DNA of 15,257 nt, taken from assembly GCA_016213345.1 (NCBI GenBank), contig JACRAO010000236.1:1-15257 (forward strand), in the 5' to 3' direction. Below, one piece after another: positions 1 to 7,133 of the stretch; position 1 is the first letter of the stretch, and every line of letters begins with the position of its first letter. The stretch is from Bdellovibrio sp. (GTDB taxonomy: Bacteria > Bdellovibrionota > UBA1018). The notes under the pieces were generated by a model that saw only the letters and a program-made list of their open reading frames with translations, ran no database searches and was not told the DNA's origin. The position numbers were made by a program, and so were the translations under genes.

Positions 1-123
1 TCGTCTAAAACAATGGCCATTCTAAATTAACCCACCACGCATCCAACGTGAACGATCAGGATTAATATTCCGGCCTATATTTTTTTGCGTGAAGCTAATA
101 ATTACATATACTTGATGCGCTGA

Positions 124-255
124 ATTGAGAAACATGGGTTAGATATTGCCTCAACGGCGACAGATTTATCTCATATTTCTTATTATCCGAAAAAAGGCTC
201 TAGTGGTATTTATGTTAGAATGCTTGCAAAATTTGCCATGGAGTTTGGAAAATAG
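124..255 (+). other. Start-less reading frame before asnS, possible gene remnant
   Basis: An open frame of 43 codons follows a TGA at 121-123 and stops with TAG at 253-255, overlapping the asnS ribosome binding site. It has no ATG or GTG until a late internal Met at 220. Its translation looks protein-like (ending in AKFAMEFGK) and the stop overlapping the next gene's Shine-Dalgarno is what a coupled upstream gene would show. In the same frame another stop-free stretch lies at 52-120, before the TGA. It could be the 3' end of a decayed or frameshifted gene, or chance. I do not recognise the protein. The rest of 1-264 shows no supported gene, and no good sigma-70 promoter for asnS is visible. 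Confidence 0.2.
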
Positions 256-259
256 GAGG
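254..259 (+). promoter_or_regulatory. Ribosome binding site of asnS
   Basis: AGGAGG lies five bases before a GTG codon at 265. No ATG in the asnS frame is nearby, so this perfect Shine-Dalgarno match decides the GTG start. Confidence 0.8.
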
Positions 260-264
260 TTTTT

Positions 265-1590
265 GTGTTTAAACAAATATTTCAAATAAAAAATTCTGAA
301 AAATTTGAAGGCCAAACAGTAACCGCCCAAGGTTGGGTTTATCAATCCAGAAGTTCAGGAAAGATTAAGTTCCTAATTCTCCGGGATGGCACCGGACTAA
401 TGCAATGTGTGCTCTTTAAAGGCGAGTGCCAGGAGGCTGCTTTTTTAGATTTCGAAAAAATCACACAAGAGTCTGCAATCGAAGTGAGTGGTAAGATTAA
501 GAAAGAACCCCGCTCTCCCGGAGGTTATGAAATGGGGGTGCAGACATTAAAAATTTTACACATTGCTGAAAATTATCCAATATCTCCAAAAGAGCACGGA
601 GTTGAGTTTCTCATGCACAATCGTCATCTTTGGATTCGCAGTCAGCGCCAGTGGGCTGCTCTAAAAGTTCGCGCGGAAGTTATTAAGGCTATTTGTGAAT
701 TTTATGATGAACGAGGGTTTATCAGGTTTGATGCTCCTATTCTCACTCCAAGTGCTTGCGAAGGCACGACAACTCTATTTGGAACAGATTATTTTGATGA
801 AAAAGCCTATCTCTCTCAATCAGGACAGCTTTATGGCGAAACTGGAGCCATGGCGTTTGGAAATATTTATGTTTTTGGACCAACTTTTAGAGCAGAAAAA
901 TCAAAAACCAGAAAACATCTGACAGAGTTTTGGATGATTGAACCGGAAATGGCTTTTTATGATTTAGACGACAATATGAAACTTGCAGAAGAGTTTGTAG
1001 AGTATGTTATTCAAACAGTTGTGAGCAGAAAACATCAAGAATTGAAAATTTTAGAACGAGATCTTTCGAAGCTCGAAAATGTCAGAGCACCTTTTCCTAG
1101 GGTTTCTTATGATGAAGCTATTAAGGTATTAGACAAGAGAGGTGTTTCTGTCCCATGGGGAGAGGATTTTGGAGCTCCACACGAAGCAGCACTAGGTGAA
1201 GAATTTAAAAAGCCTGTTTTTATACACCACATGCCTTCTCAAATTAAAGCTTTTTATTTCAAACAATGTAACGAAGTAGGAGGACCCCCGGCTGTAAAAT
1301 CTAATGGGCGATATGCTTTAGGCTGTGATCTTATTGCTCCTGATGGGTATGGTGAGATTATTGGTGGTGGTCAGAGAGAAGACGACCTAGAAACACTCAA
1401 GTTACGCATTCAAGAGCATGGGCTTAGCGAAGATGATTATAGATGGTATTTGGATTTACGCCGTTATGGCTCTGTGCCACATGCTGGTTTTGGGATGGGT
1501 CTGGAGCGCACGGTGGCTTGGATTACTGGTGTAGAACATGTCAGGGAGACTGTGCCATATCCGAGAATGTTAAATACACTGAGGCCATGA
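265..1590 (+). CDS. asnS: Asparaginyl-tRNA synthetase
   Basis: This cytoplasmic class IIb aminoacyl-tRNA synthetase activates asparagine with ATP and charges tRNA-Asn. The 441-residue product has an N-terminal OB-fold anticodon-binding domain (about 17-102) and a class II catalytic core. Seen directly are the SGQL segment (186-189), motif 2 around 204-228 with FGPTFRAEKS and the AsnRS-type EFWMIEPE (AspRS differs here), the GEIIGGGQRE segment (363-372), and motif 3 with GFGMGLERT (408-416). The length is slightly below the 466 residues of the E. coli enzyme. A short extra loop with GG and PP (about 335-348) precedes CDLIAPDGYGE. The start is GTG with a strong ribosome binding site. The gene is monocistronic here and converges on a minus-strand gene. 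The identification is secure. Confidence 0.96.
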   Translation: MFKQIFQIKNSEKFEGQTVTAQGWVYQSRSSGKIKFLILRDGTGLMQCVLFKGECQEAAFLDFEKITQESAIEVSGKIKKEPRSPGGYEMGVQTLKILHIAENYPISPKEHGVEFLMHNRHLWIRSQRQWAALKVRAEVIKAICEFYDERGFIRFDAPILTPSACEGTTTLFGTDYFDEKAYLSQSGQLYGETGAMAFGNIYVFGPTFRAEKSKTRKHLTEFWMIEPEMAFYDLDDNMKLAEEFVEYVIQTVVSRKHQELKILERDLSKLENVRAPFPRVSYDEAIKVLDKRGVSVPWGEDFGAPHEAALGEEFKKPVFIHHMPSQIKAFYFKQCNEVGGPPAVKSNGRYALGCDLIAPDGYGEIIGGGQREDDLETLKLRIQEHGLSEDDYRWYLDLRRYGSVPHAGFGMGLERTVAWITGVEHVRETVPYPRMLNTLRP

Positions 1591-1594
1591 AAAG

Positions 1595-2140
1595 TTATTT
1601 CACTTCTGGTGTTAGCCTGACAATAGGCTCTCCAGAAGCGTCGGTTTCTGTTTTTTGTGTGGCTTGACGAAGTTGTAGACTTTTGGTCTTAAGTGAAATA
1701 GCTCTCGTGACTGAATAAGACGCTTCTTTAGTTGTATAAGTAACATCAATAACAACAAAACCAGAAACCCCATCTGATAGTTTGGCACTCACAAAGTGCG
1801 AAGGATTGGGATTTTTATTTTTTGCAGGATGTCTCTTTTCAAGTTCTCCGGATATAGTTACGCCATCTATTCCGCGCACACGAGTTATGATCTCGTCATA
1901 ATCATCTCCAATAATGATCTCTAAATTTAGATCTAAAACCACATTGGATTGAACCATACCGTTTAGATTACTTTTGATTTCTACGGGTGGAGAAAATTTT
2001 CCACCATTAAAGGGTTTACCTTCTCTAGAGTCACGAGTGTTATGACTCCATTTTGAAAAATGAGATTTATTTATATAAACAACACTTAATATAATCAGAA
2101 TCAGTCCGGTTGCATAAATAATTTTTTTAAGATTAAACAT
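1595..2140 (-). CDS. Small membrane-anchored exported protein of unknown function
   Basis: I do not recognise a family. The 181-residue product has a short basic N-terminus, then one hydrophobic segment (about 8-23, with GLILIILSVV) that is probably an uncleaved signal anchor. A polar linker follows, then a region rich in alternating hydrophobic residues from about 63 to 155 that suggests a beta-sandwich fold exposed outside the membrane. The chosen start is the ATG at 2138-2140, six bases after AAGGGGA. A second ATG two codons upstream (2144-2146) lies too close to that site, and longer versions would run into the preceding gene. It follows the zincin lipoprotein gene by 13 bases, so the two are probably co-transcribed and may act together. 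Its final codons overlap the asnS terminator. Confidence 0.7.
   Translation of the reverse strand: MFNLKKIIYATGLILIILSVVYINKSHFSKWSHNTRDSREGKPFNGGKFSPPVEIKSNLNGMVQSNVVLDLNLEIIIGDDYDEIITRVRGIDGVTISGELEKRHPAKNKNPNPSHFVSAKLSDGVSGFVVIDVTYTTKEASYSVTRAISLKTKSLQLRQATQKTETDASGEPIVRLTPEVK
1603..1656 (+). terminator. Likely intrinsic terminator of asnS, inside the opposing gene
   Basis: A two-part stem follows the asnS stop by 12 bases: CTTCTGG (1603-1609) pairs with CCAGAAG (1632-1638), and inside it AGCCT (1614-1618) pairs with AGGCT (1625-1629). A T-rich stretch begins at 1645 and ends with six T at 1651-1656. On the minus strand no T-run follows the hairpin, so it would serve plus-strand transcripts. 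It lies wholly within the C-terminal codons of the convergent gene. The T-run starts about six bases after the stem, which is a little loose. Confidence 0.5.
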
Positions 2141-2153
2141 ACTCATTCCCCTT

Positions 2154-4061
2154 TTAAGGACTAATCGTAATTGTCCAGCTAGGCACTGCAGGTGCATTAT
2201 ATGTGTTAATGGTAATTGAATAAATTTCATTTGCTACTGTTCCGAAGGTCACAGAAGGACAACCAGCTTGAGCGCCTTCAGAATCATCATTTTTAGTAAC
2301 CACATTTCCTTTATTATAAACATAAAGATCTAAAACATCACTGTCACAACTTATACCCCCTCCCAAACCAGAAACACTGAGGGTGTGTGAAAGTCCTGTG
2401 CCAACAAAACGGTACCATCTAATACCGCCCAGTTTGTTTCTAGGATAAGAATATGCTCCAAAATTTGTTTGGTCATGAGCTGTTGCGGCATTTACACCTG
2501 AAACAAGTGTTCGAAAAAGTGACCAGAAATCAGCAGGGAATTTTGGACCAATCCCTTGCGGATAGCTTCGCTCAGAGGCACATCCTGCGCAAACTCTCAA
2601 TCCAAAATCATTATTTAAATCAAATGGATCAGCAGTGTCTTGTGATCCTGCACAACCACCAGTGCATAAAGAAGCATATGGGATATCCAAATCATTACTC
2701 CAAAGATTTTGTAAGTTTTCGGCTGCTCCTCCGTATTGTGCGTTGTAATAAGCAGCAAAGGACTGAAGTGTAGTAAAAGCTGGTGTATTTTTTTGATAGT
2801 TAGCTAAAATATTATGAATGCGTGCAAAAGGATTTAGATTGCTAGCGGTTAATTTGTTTTTAAATAAGCTCCATAAAAAATATTGAACACTAACTTCGCT
2901 ATACAATCCACGCCCATCACCAGTAGGAGCGTTGTTTGTGTTAATCGAAAAACCTCCGGCTTGTGCGTTGCCGTTGGTGTCAACATAAAATGAGTCATTA
3001 AAGGTCATTGCTGACAATGCATTTCCAAAGCCTTCGCTAAATGCGAGTCTTGGGTCTAATGTTTGACTCAGTGAATGCGATCCTCCTGGAGTGTCGGAGC
3101 GGTAAAGAGTGTTTTCGATATAATGCCCTAACTCATGTGCCATGACGTGATCATCAAATTCATCTGTATCAACATTTTCTTTTCCTAAGATATAAAGCTG
3201 TGGTGCACCATTTTCGAAGGTAAAGTGTGAGGTTCCAATTTCTCCAAGTGCTTTGTTTCCAGAAACAGGGGCATTGTTTGGACTCCAATTAATAAGCAGT
3301 GCTGGAAAAGAAATATTTGCTTGCCCTTGGCATAATAGTTCAAACTCTGAGACAACCGTGTCTAGCATTGCAAAGGGCGCAGCAGCACGGTTAGTGTATG
3401 TACTACCAGAAATACTAAGCGGAGCATGAAAATTGAAATTATCATAGTTTGTACCAAATTCGTTTGGGCTATCCATAACATAATTGCCTTTTGATTGGGT
3501 GTTATCGACAATTTTGACATCCCACGCGCTATTATCACAGTTATTTTGTCCAATCCCATCTGCCAAGTAGTTAGCTGACAATAACCACGCTCTTACGCGA
3601 ACACGAACGGTTTTTCCATTTTGAACGTAAAGAACGAATTTTCCGTCATCATCTGTTGTGGTTTGCTCGACCACAGTTCCAGCTTCGAGTGCTTGTATAA
3701 CCACTCTTTTCACAGGCCTTGCAGTTTTGGTCGAATAATTAAGTTTTATTCCTGCTTCGTTTACACCGTCTTGAGCTATGACGTAGTCATAGGTAATACG
3801 GCCGTTGATGTAGAATTTATTTGGAGGGATTGCTCCTGGAGAAGATGTTGCGGTGGGACCAGGAGACGGAGTATATGTTGATGAAACAGTGGGAGTAGGT
3901 GTTGGGATTGGTGTAGAAGTTGGCTGACTTGTATTACCATCGTTATTATAATCTGTATTTCTATACGAGTTATCAAATGGACTACATGCACCTAAAACGA
4001 ACATATAAAGAAGTAAAAAGATGCTAGTATTTGTATGCCGTATAAAATAAAATAATTTCAT
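2154..4061 (-). CDS. Lipoprotein with HELGH zinc-metalloprotease motif
   Basis: The 635-residue product begins with a lipoprotein signal peptide whose lipobox VLGAC puts the lipidated cysteine at 26. A low-complexity Pro/Thr/Ser stalk (about 45-80) follows, then a small domain (about 85-158) with a TDDDGKFVL stretch like carboxypeptidase-regulatory or transthyretin-like folds. The presumed catalytic region contains HELGH (309-313), the zincin motif with two zinc-binding His and the catalytic Glu. A nearby Glu in SEGFGN (343) is a candidate third zinc ligand, as in gluzincins. Four Cys (466, 470, 491, 494) flank an Asp/Asn-rich segment. The last 100 residues resemble a PPC-type beta domain. 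I infer a surface or periplasmic metallopeptidase; its MEROPS family is unresolved. The ribosome binding site is poor: AGGGGA lies about 13 bases upstream of the ATG. The start is chosen because it yields a complete signal peptide. Confidence 0.85.
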   Translation of the reverse strand: MKLFYFIRHTNTSIFLLLYMFVLGACSPFDNSYRNTDYNNDGNTSQPTSTPIPTPTPTVSSTYTPSPGPTATSSPGAIPPNKFYINGRITYDYVIAQDGVNEAGIKLNYSTKTARPVKRVVIQALEAGTVVEQTTTDDDGKFVLYVQNGKTVRVRVRAWLLSANYLADGIGQNNCDNSAWDVKIVDNTQSKGNYVMDSPNEFGTNYDNFNFHAPLSISGSTYTNRAAAPFAMLDTVVSEFELLCQGQANISFPALLINWSPNNAPVSGNKALGEIGTSHFTFENGAPQLYILGKENVDTDEFDDHVMAHELGHYIENTLYRSDTPGGSHSLSQTLDPRLAFSEGFGNALSAMTFNDSFYVDTNGNAQAGGFSINTNNAPTGDGRGLYSEVSVQYFLWSLFKNKLTASNLNPFARIHNILANYQKNTPAFTTLQSFAAYYNAQYGGAAENLQNLWSNDLDIPYASLCTGGCAGSQDTADPFDLNNDFGLRVCAGCASERSYPQGIGPKFPADFWSLFRTLVSGVNAATAHDQTNFGAYSYPRNKLGGIRWYRFVGTGLSHTLSVSGLGGGISCDSDVLDLYVYNKGNVVTKNDDSEGAQAGCPSVTFGTVANEIYSITINTYNAPAVPSWTITISP

Positions 4062-4190
4062 ATACTTAAGTAAGTCCCCTGTAAATAAATGAATATCTGA
4101 TTAAAATTATATGACAATATGCGCTATAAGGCTAGTGTTCTTATGTTAACTTTCCATAACTTTGTAATTTTATTATAACTGTTTTAGGAT
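4062..4190 (-). other. Gap between the coiled-coil and zincin genes
   Basis: This AT-rich gap probably holds the promoter of the zincin lipoprotein gene. On the minus strand a TTGTCA lies at the right distance for a -35, but the matching -10 is poor, so I do not call a promoter. A perfect 12-base palindrome (GATTTATAAATC, 4188-4199) spans the stop codon of the coiled-coil gene. It lacks a following T-run and is too weak to call a terminator. Confidence 0.3.
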
Positions 4191-4964
4191 TTATAAATCT
4201 AAAGTCTGTGTAACTAATTTTTCTCTCTCTAGTAGCATTTCACTTTCTAATTCTGCTCTTATTAATCTTTTTAGAAGTTCTTTGTCTTGCTCCCTGTCTT
4301 TCATTAGGTCTTTTGCGAAATTTTGCTTATCTTCTTTTAATGTTTCTATAGATTTGTTTAATTTTGCAACTTCTGCTTGAGCTTGATGATATTTAATTAG
4401 CGAACTTTGCAACTCCTGTTCAAAGTCCTTTGTTGTTTTTTCAAGCTGGGTATTGTGTTTTTTTTCTTCTTCTAATTTGTCTTGTAATATATTAATTCTT
4501 GCTTTTAAGTTTGTATCATTTTTAAGCTTGTTTTCACACTCTAAGAGCACTTCTTTTGCTTCTCTTTCACGTTTTAAGACTTCACTCCATGCTGCTTTAT
4601 ATTGTGTGAGTTCATTTTGATAAGTTTGATTTTGCTCTACAAGATGCTTTATCTTCTGTTCTTGCTCATGAAGCTGTGTATTGTATTCTTGCAATAGAGT
4701 TTTATTTTTATTTTCTGTTACAGTCAGTTCTCTTAGCTTTATGTCTTTATCTTTTAATATCCGCTCATATACATTCTGGTGAGTAGCCAAATCCTGTTTT
4801 AATTTCAAATTTAATTGAGTCACTTCCTTAAGCTCGTCATTAATTTTTCTGATCTCTAGAATATGCTTTTCTAATTTGTAAAACAAAGAAACAATATTTT
4901 CCTCAGACGGAGGCCTGAGATTTTCTTCATTATTACTTTCTAAAAAAGCAATACGTTCTTTCAT
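4191..4964 (-). CDS. Long coiled-coil protein of unknown function
   Basis: The 257-residue product is almost wholly alpha-helical and charged, rich in Glu, Lys, Gln and Leu, with heptad-like spacing of Leu and Ile from about residue 22 to the end. There is no signal peptide, membrane segment or enzymatic motif, so it is probably cytoplasmic and structural or scaffolding. Starting at the ATG at 4962-4964 gives a TAGGA ribosome binding site nine bases upstream, embedded in the stop codon of the preceding PLD gene. A longer form from 4985 would add seven residues and overlap that gene by 10 bases, but lacks a properly spaced site. Proximity suggests translational coupling to the PLD gene. Resemblance to SMC-like or tropomyosin-like proteins would be expected from composition alone and is not evidence of function. 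Confidence 0.75.
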   Translation of the reverse strand: MKERIAFLESNNEENLRPPSEENIVSLFYKLEKHILEIRKINDELKEVTQLNLKLKQDLATHQNVYERILKDKDIKLRELTVTENKNKTLLQEYNTQLHEQEQKIKHLVEQNQTYQNELTQYKAAWSEVLKREREAKEVLLECENKLKNDTNLKARINILQDKLEEEKKHNTQLEKTTKDFEQELQSSLIKYHQAQAEVAKLNKSIETLKEDKQNFAKDLMKDREQDKELLKRLIRAELESEMLLEREKLVTQTLDL

Positions 4965-4975
4965 GACAACAAGTC

Positions 4976-6229
4976 CTACGGACATCCTGAAGACAGCTTT
5001 ATAGATGCAGATTTTTCCCAGTCAATTTGGAAAGCTTTTTCATAATAATTAGCAGCATCTGGGCTTTCTAAAACTACGCCTACTTCACGATTTGCCACAA
5101 CCGAATTTTGAGTTCCATTAATAGAATTAATAAAAGCTTTTTCGTTATCAATAAGCATACCCTTGTTATGAATATATGTAATACCAAGTGCTTTTTCGTC
5201 CACTATTTTTGCTGCAATCGGAAAATTATAACATTTTGCATAGGCCTGTAAAAGTTGCGCAGTAACCATATTTGGCTTTGGAGGCGCATTTGGTGGTTGT
5301 TTGGGTGAAAAAACCCACTCGTTATTTAGCAGTACTTTGACTGCGACTCCCCTTTTAGCAGCTGCAATTAATGCTGATACAATTGGACTTTGAATTCTAG
5401 TTCCACTGCTTTTTAACCAAGTGCTTGGTAAACTCATAAATTCAAGTTCTAGATGCTCCCTCGCAGAATCAATCAAACTAACAAGGTCATCTAATGCATT
5501 TGGTGATGTAATAAGAGCTGCATCAGTTACTTCGCCACTTTCTTCGGCAAACGTTGGGACAGGTCTTTTTCCTATAAGAGGAGAGTCTAAGGTTTTACCC
5601 CATTCAAATGGAATAAACGGACTTGGTATGAGAGATGGATCTTTGAGTTCTACAATATCACCAAAAGAAGGGTCACTATCTTCTAGAAAAATCGCATTTA
5701 GTTCATCAGCAAGCTTTTTGTTATCTACTAATGTTTCCCAGCCACGATTTCCAATGCCACCAGAAATCGGAAATGCATGTGGAGTAAAATTTTCTGAGCT
5801 AATAAGAACTGACTTCGAATCAATAACTACATATTTTGCATGATCAAACGTGTAACGGCGTTTTTTATTACTGTTAGTACTTTCCATAATGAAAACATGG
5901 CTGGCTATTTTTTTATAAACTGTCATTGCTTTTCTGATTTTTGAAAGCATTTTTTTCGAATCTGCAGACATTTGAGATACCGGTTTGCCTTCAACAAGCA
6001 TAACAACGGTAACTTCATCTTTCAGTTTTTTAATCAGAAGGTTTGTTATGTCTTCGTCTTCAAATTCATAAACATTGAGCAGGATTTTTTTCTTTGCTGT
6101 ATCTAAAGCCTTCAAAACAAATGCCTTAGCATTATCTGGCGAAAGCCCAAATTTGGCAGGATATGCAAAACAAAAAGCACAGCTCAGCATTACGAGCACA
6201 CATTCTAAAGAAGTTATAATTTTTCTCAT
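4976..6229 (-). CDS. Exported phospholipase D-family protein with two HKD motifs
   Basis: PLD-superfamily enzymes cleave or transfer phosphodiester bonds in phospholipids or nucleic acids through a histidine intermediate. The 417-residue product has a signal peptide (1-22, ending around CFCFA-like residues before YPAKF) and two PLD repeats. The first HKD motif is H130-x-K132-x4-D137, followed by SSENF (144-148). The second is H354-x-K356-x4-D361, followed by NSINGTQNS (368-376). Both catalytic pairs are intact, so activity is plausible. A Pro-rich linker (about 195-225) joins the halves. The substrate cannot be told from sequence: phospholipase, nuclease and cardiolipin synthase-like roles all remain open. 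AGGAGG lies four bases upstream of the ATG. The gene is divergent from the act operon and leads the coiled-coil gene. Confidence 0.9.
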   Translation of the reverse strand: MRKIITSLECVLVMLSCAFCFAYPAKFGLSPDNAKAFVLKALDTAKKKILLNVYEFEDEDITNLLIKKLKDEVTVVMLVEGKPVSQMSADSKKMLSKIRKAMTVYKKIASHVFIMESTNSNKKRRYTFDHAKYVVIDSKSVLISSENFTPHAFPISGGIGNRGWETLVDNKKLADELNAIFLEDSDPSFGDIVELKDPSLIPSPFIPFEWGKTLDSPLIGKRPVPTFAEESGEVTDAALITSPNALDDLVSLIDSAREHLELEFMSLPSTWLKSSGTRIQSPIVSALIAAAKRGVAVKVLLNNEWVFSPKQPPNAPPKPNMVTAQLLQAYAKCYNFPIAAKIVDEKALGITYIHNKGMLIDNEKAFINSINGTQNSVVANREVGVVLESPDAANYYEKAFQIDWEKSASIKLSSGCP

Positions 6230-6535
6230 TATGCCTCCTAAATTTGTTAAAAACTGCTATCTACTGCTATCTATTGAGTCTTTATACCAGACTACCCCCA
6301 CAAATAGTGTGAGTTTACCATGGTCTATTATTAGAGCAAGAAAAGTATTGTTAATATTTGGTTTAGCCACATCGTATATAGATTATTATTTTTTAGAAGC
6401 AATGCGATATCCAATATTTTTAAAAAAGTTGATTAACTTAGTTTTTTGAGTTAGTTTTTCTAAAAAAAATAAAAGAAGCATTGCTGTTGCAACTAGTTAT
6501 GCTTTCGAGTAAACCCTAGCGGTGGAGCCAAATAA
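6230..6535. promoter_or_regulatory. Divergent intergenic region between PLD gene and act operon
   Basis: This 306-base, strongly AT-rich gap must carry the promoters of the minus-strand PLD gene and the plus-strand act operon. I find no consensus promoter with good spacing for either direction; TATATA near 6386 and GATTAT just after it are possible -10 elements for act. The plus-strand ribosome binding site GGTGGAG (6521-6527) lies eight bases before actA. AT-rich inverted repeats such as AAGTT-GATT-AACTT (6426-6439) are too weak to call. Open frames crossing the gap lack ribosome binding sites and recognisable products. Confidence 0.5.
6253..6272. repeat. Two tandem copies of a 10-base repeat
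   Basis: ACTGCTATCT occurs twice in immediate succession, 24 bases upstream of the PLD gene start. One helical turn of spacing would suit a tandem regulator-binding site or a leader element, but two copies can also arise by slippage. Confidence 0.6.
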
Positions 6536-7120
6536 ATGGTTGGTAAGTTTTTGAATCTAAAATTAATACTAGTTTTATTATTTACAGTTTTCATCTTAGT
6601 TATTATCTCCTTGGGTTCTATTTTTCCTAACGCTAGCAATCAAGGTTACGCTCCTGCACAACCGATTGCCTTTAGCCACAAAATACATGCAGGCACAAAT
6701 AAAATCGGTTGTATTTATTGTCATACAGGAGCCGAAAGATCTAGACACGCAACTGTTCCGGCCTTAAGTATTTGTATGAATTGCCATAGAGTAGTTGGTT
6801 TAGATAAACCAGATATTCAAAAATTGCTTAAAAATTTTCAAGAAAAAAGACCTATCGAATGGATACGAGTCCACGAACTTGCTGATTATGTATATTTTCC
6901 ACACAAAAGACATGTCAAAATCGGTGTGGCTTGTGAGATTTGCCATGGAGATGTAAAAAACATGGATGTTATTGAACAATATGCCCCGCTTACAATGGGT
7001 TGGTGCATTGATTGTCACCGCGGAATTACAACACCCAAACAGCTTTTATCACGTTTAAAACCAAAGGAAGATCATTATAAAGAAGTCGGCCCTACACACT
7101 GCACGGCTTGCCATAATTAA
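6536..7120 (+). CDS. actA: ACIII pentaheme cytochrome c subunit ActA
   Basis: ActA is the multiheme cytochrome of alternative complex III and relays electrons from the Fe-S subunit toward ActE or an external acceptor on the periplasmic side. The 194-residue product has one N-terminal membrane anchor (about 8-29) and five CxxCH heme-c motifs with first Cys at 59, 80, 133, 157 and 189, matching the pentaheme count known for ActA. Several further His (48, 51, 71, 113, 123, 126) precede the motifs and could be distal ligands, as in cytochrome c7-like proteins. The last heme motif ends one residue before the C-terminus. It opens the operon after a GGTGGAG ribosome binding site, and the actB start follows 13 bases after its stop. 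Heme attachment needs a cytochrome c maturation system not present in this window. Confidence 0.93.
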   Translation: MVGKFLNLKLILVLLFTVFILVIISLGSIFPNASNQGYAPAQPIAFSHKIHAGTNKIGCIYCHTGAERSRHATVPALSICMNCHRVVGLDKPDIQKLLKNFQEKRPIEWIRVHELADYVYFPHKRHVKIGVACEICHGDVKNMDVIEQYAPLTMGWCIDCHRGITTPKQLLSRLKPKEDHYKEVGPTHCTACHN

Positions 7121-7133
7121 TAAAGGGAAAAAC

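Noticed and set aside
22..135. Minus-strand 37-codon frame and, just beyond it, an ATG at 20 reading off the left edge
   Set aside because: No ribosome binding site precedes the 37-codon frame and no family is recognisable; only six codons of the second frame are in view.
2453..2773. Plus-strand open frames opposite the zincin gene
   Set aside because: They are antisense to a continuous 635-codon gene with clear lipobox and HELGH motifs, and lack ribosome binding sites.
3840..3930. Pro/Thr repeat coding region as a tandem DNA repeat
   Set aside because: The DNA units are irregular; it is a low-complexity protein stalk rather than a nucleotide repeat array.
4191..4964. Coiled-coil protein as SMC, RmuC or tropomyosin relative
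   Set aside because: Only composition and heptad pattern match; no head domain, nucleotide-binding motif or nuclease motif is present.
6075..6449. Plus-strand open frame crossing the PLD gene start and the divergent intergenic region
   Set aside because: Its first half is antisense to the clear PLD signal peptide, it has no ribosome binding site, and its translation shows no domain.
6426..6450. AAGTT-GATT-AACTT hairpin followed by T-run as a terminator
   Set aside because: The stem is five bases and AT-rich, and no plus-strand gene ends upstream of it.
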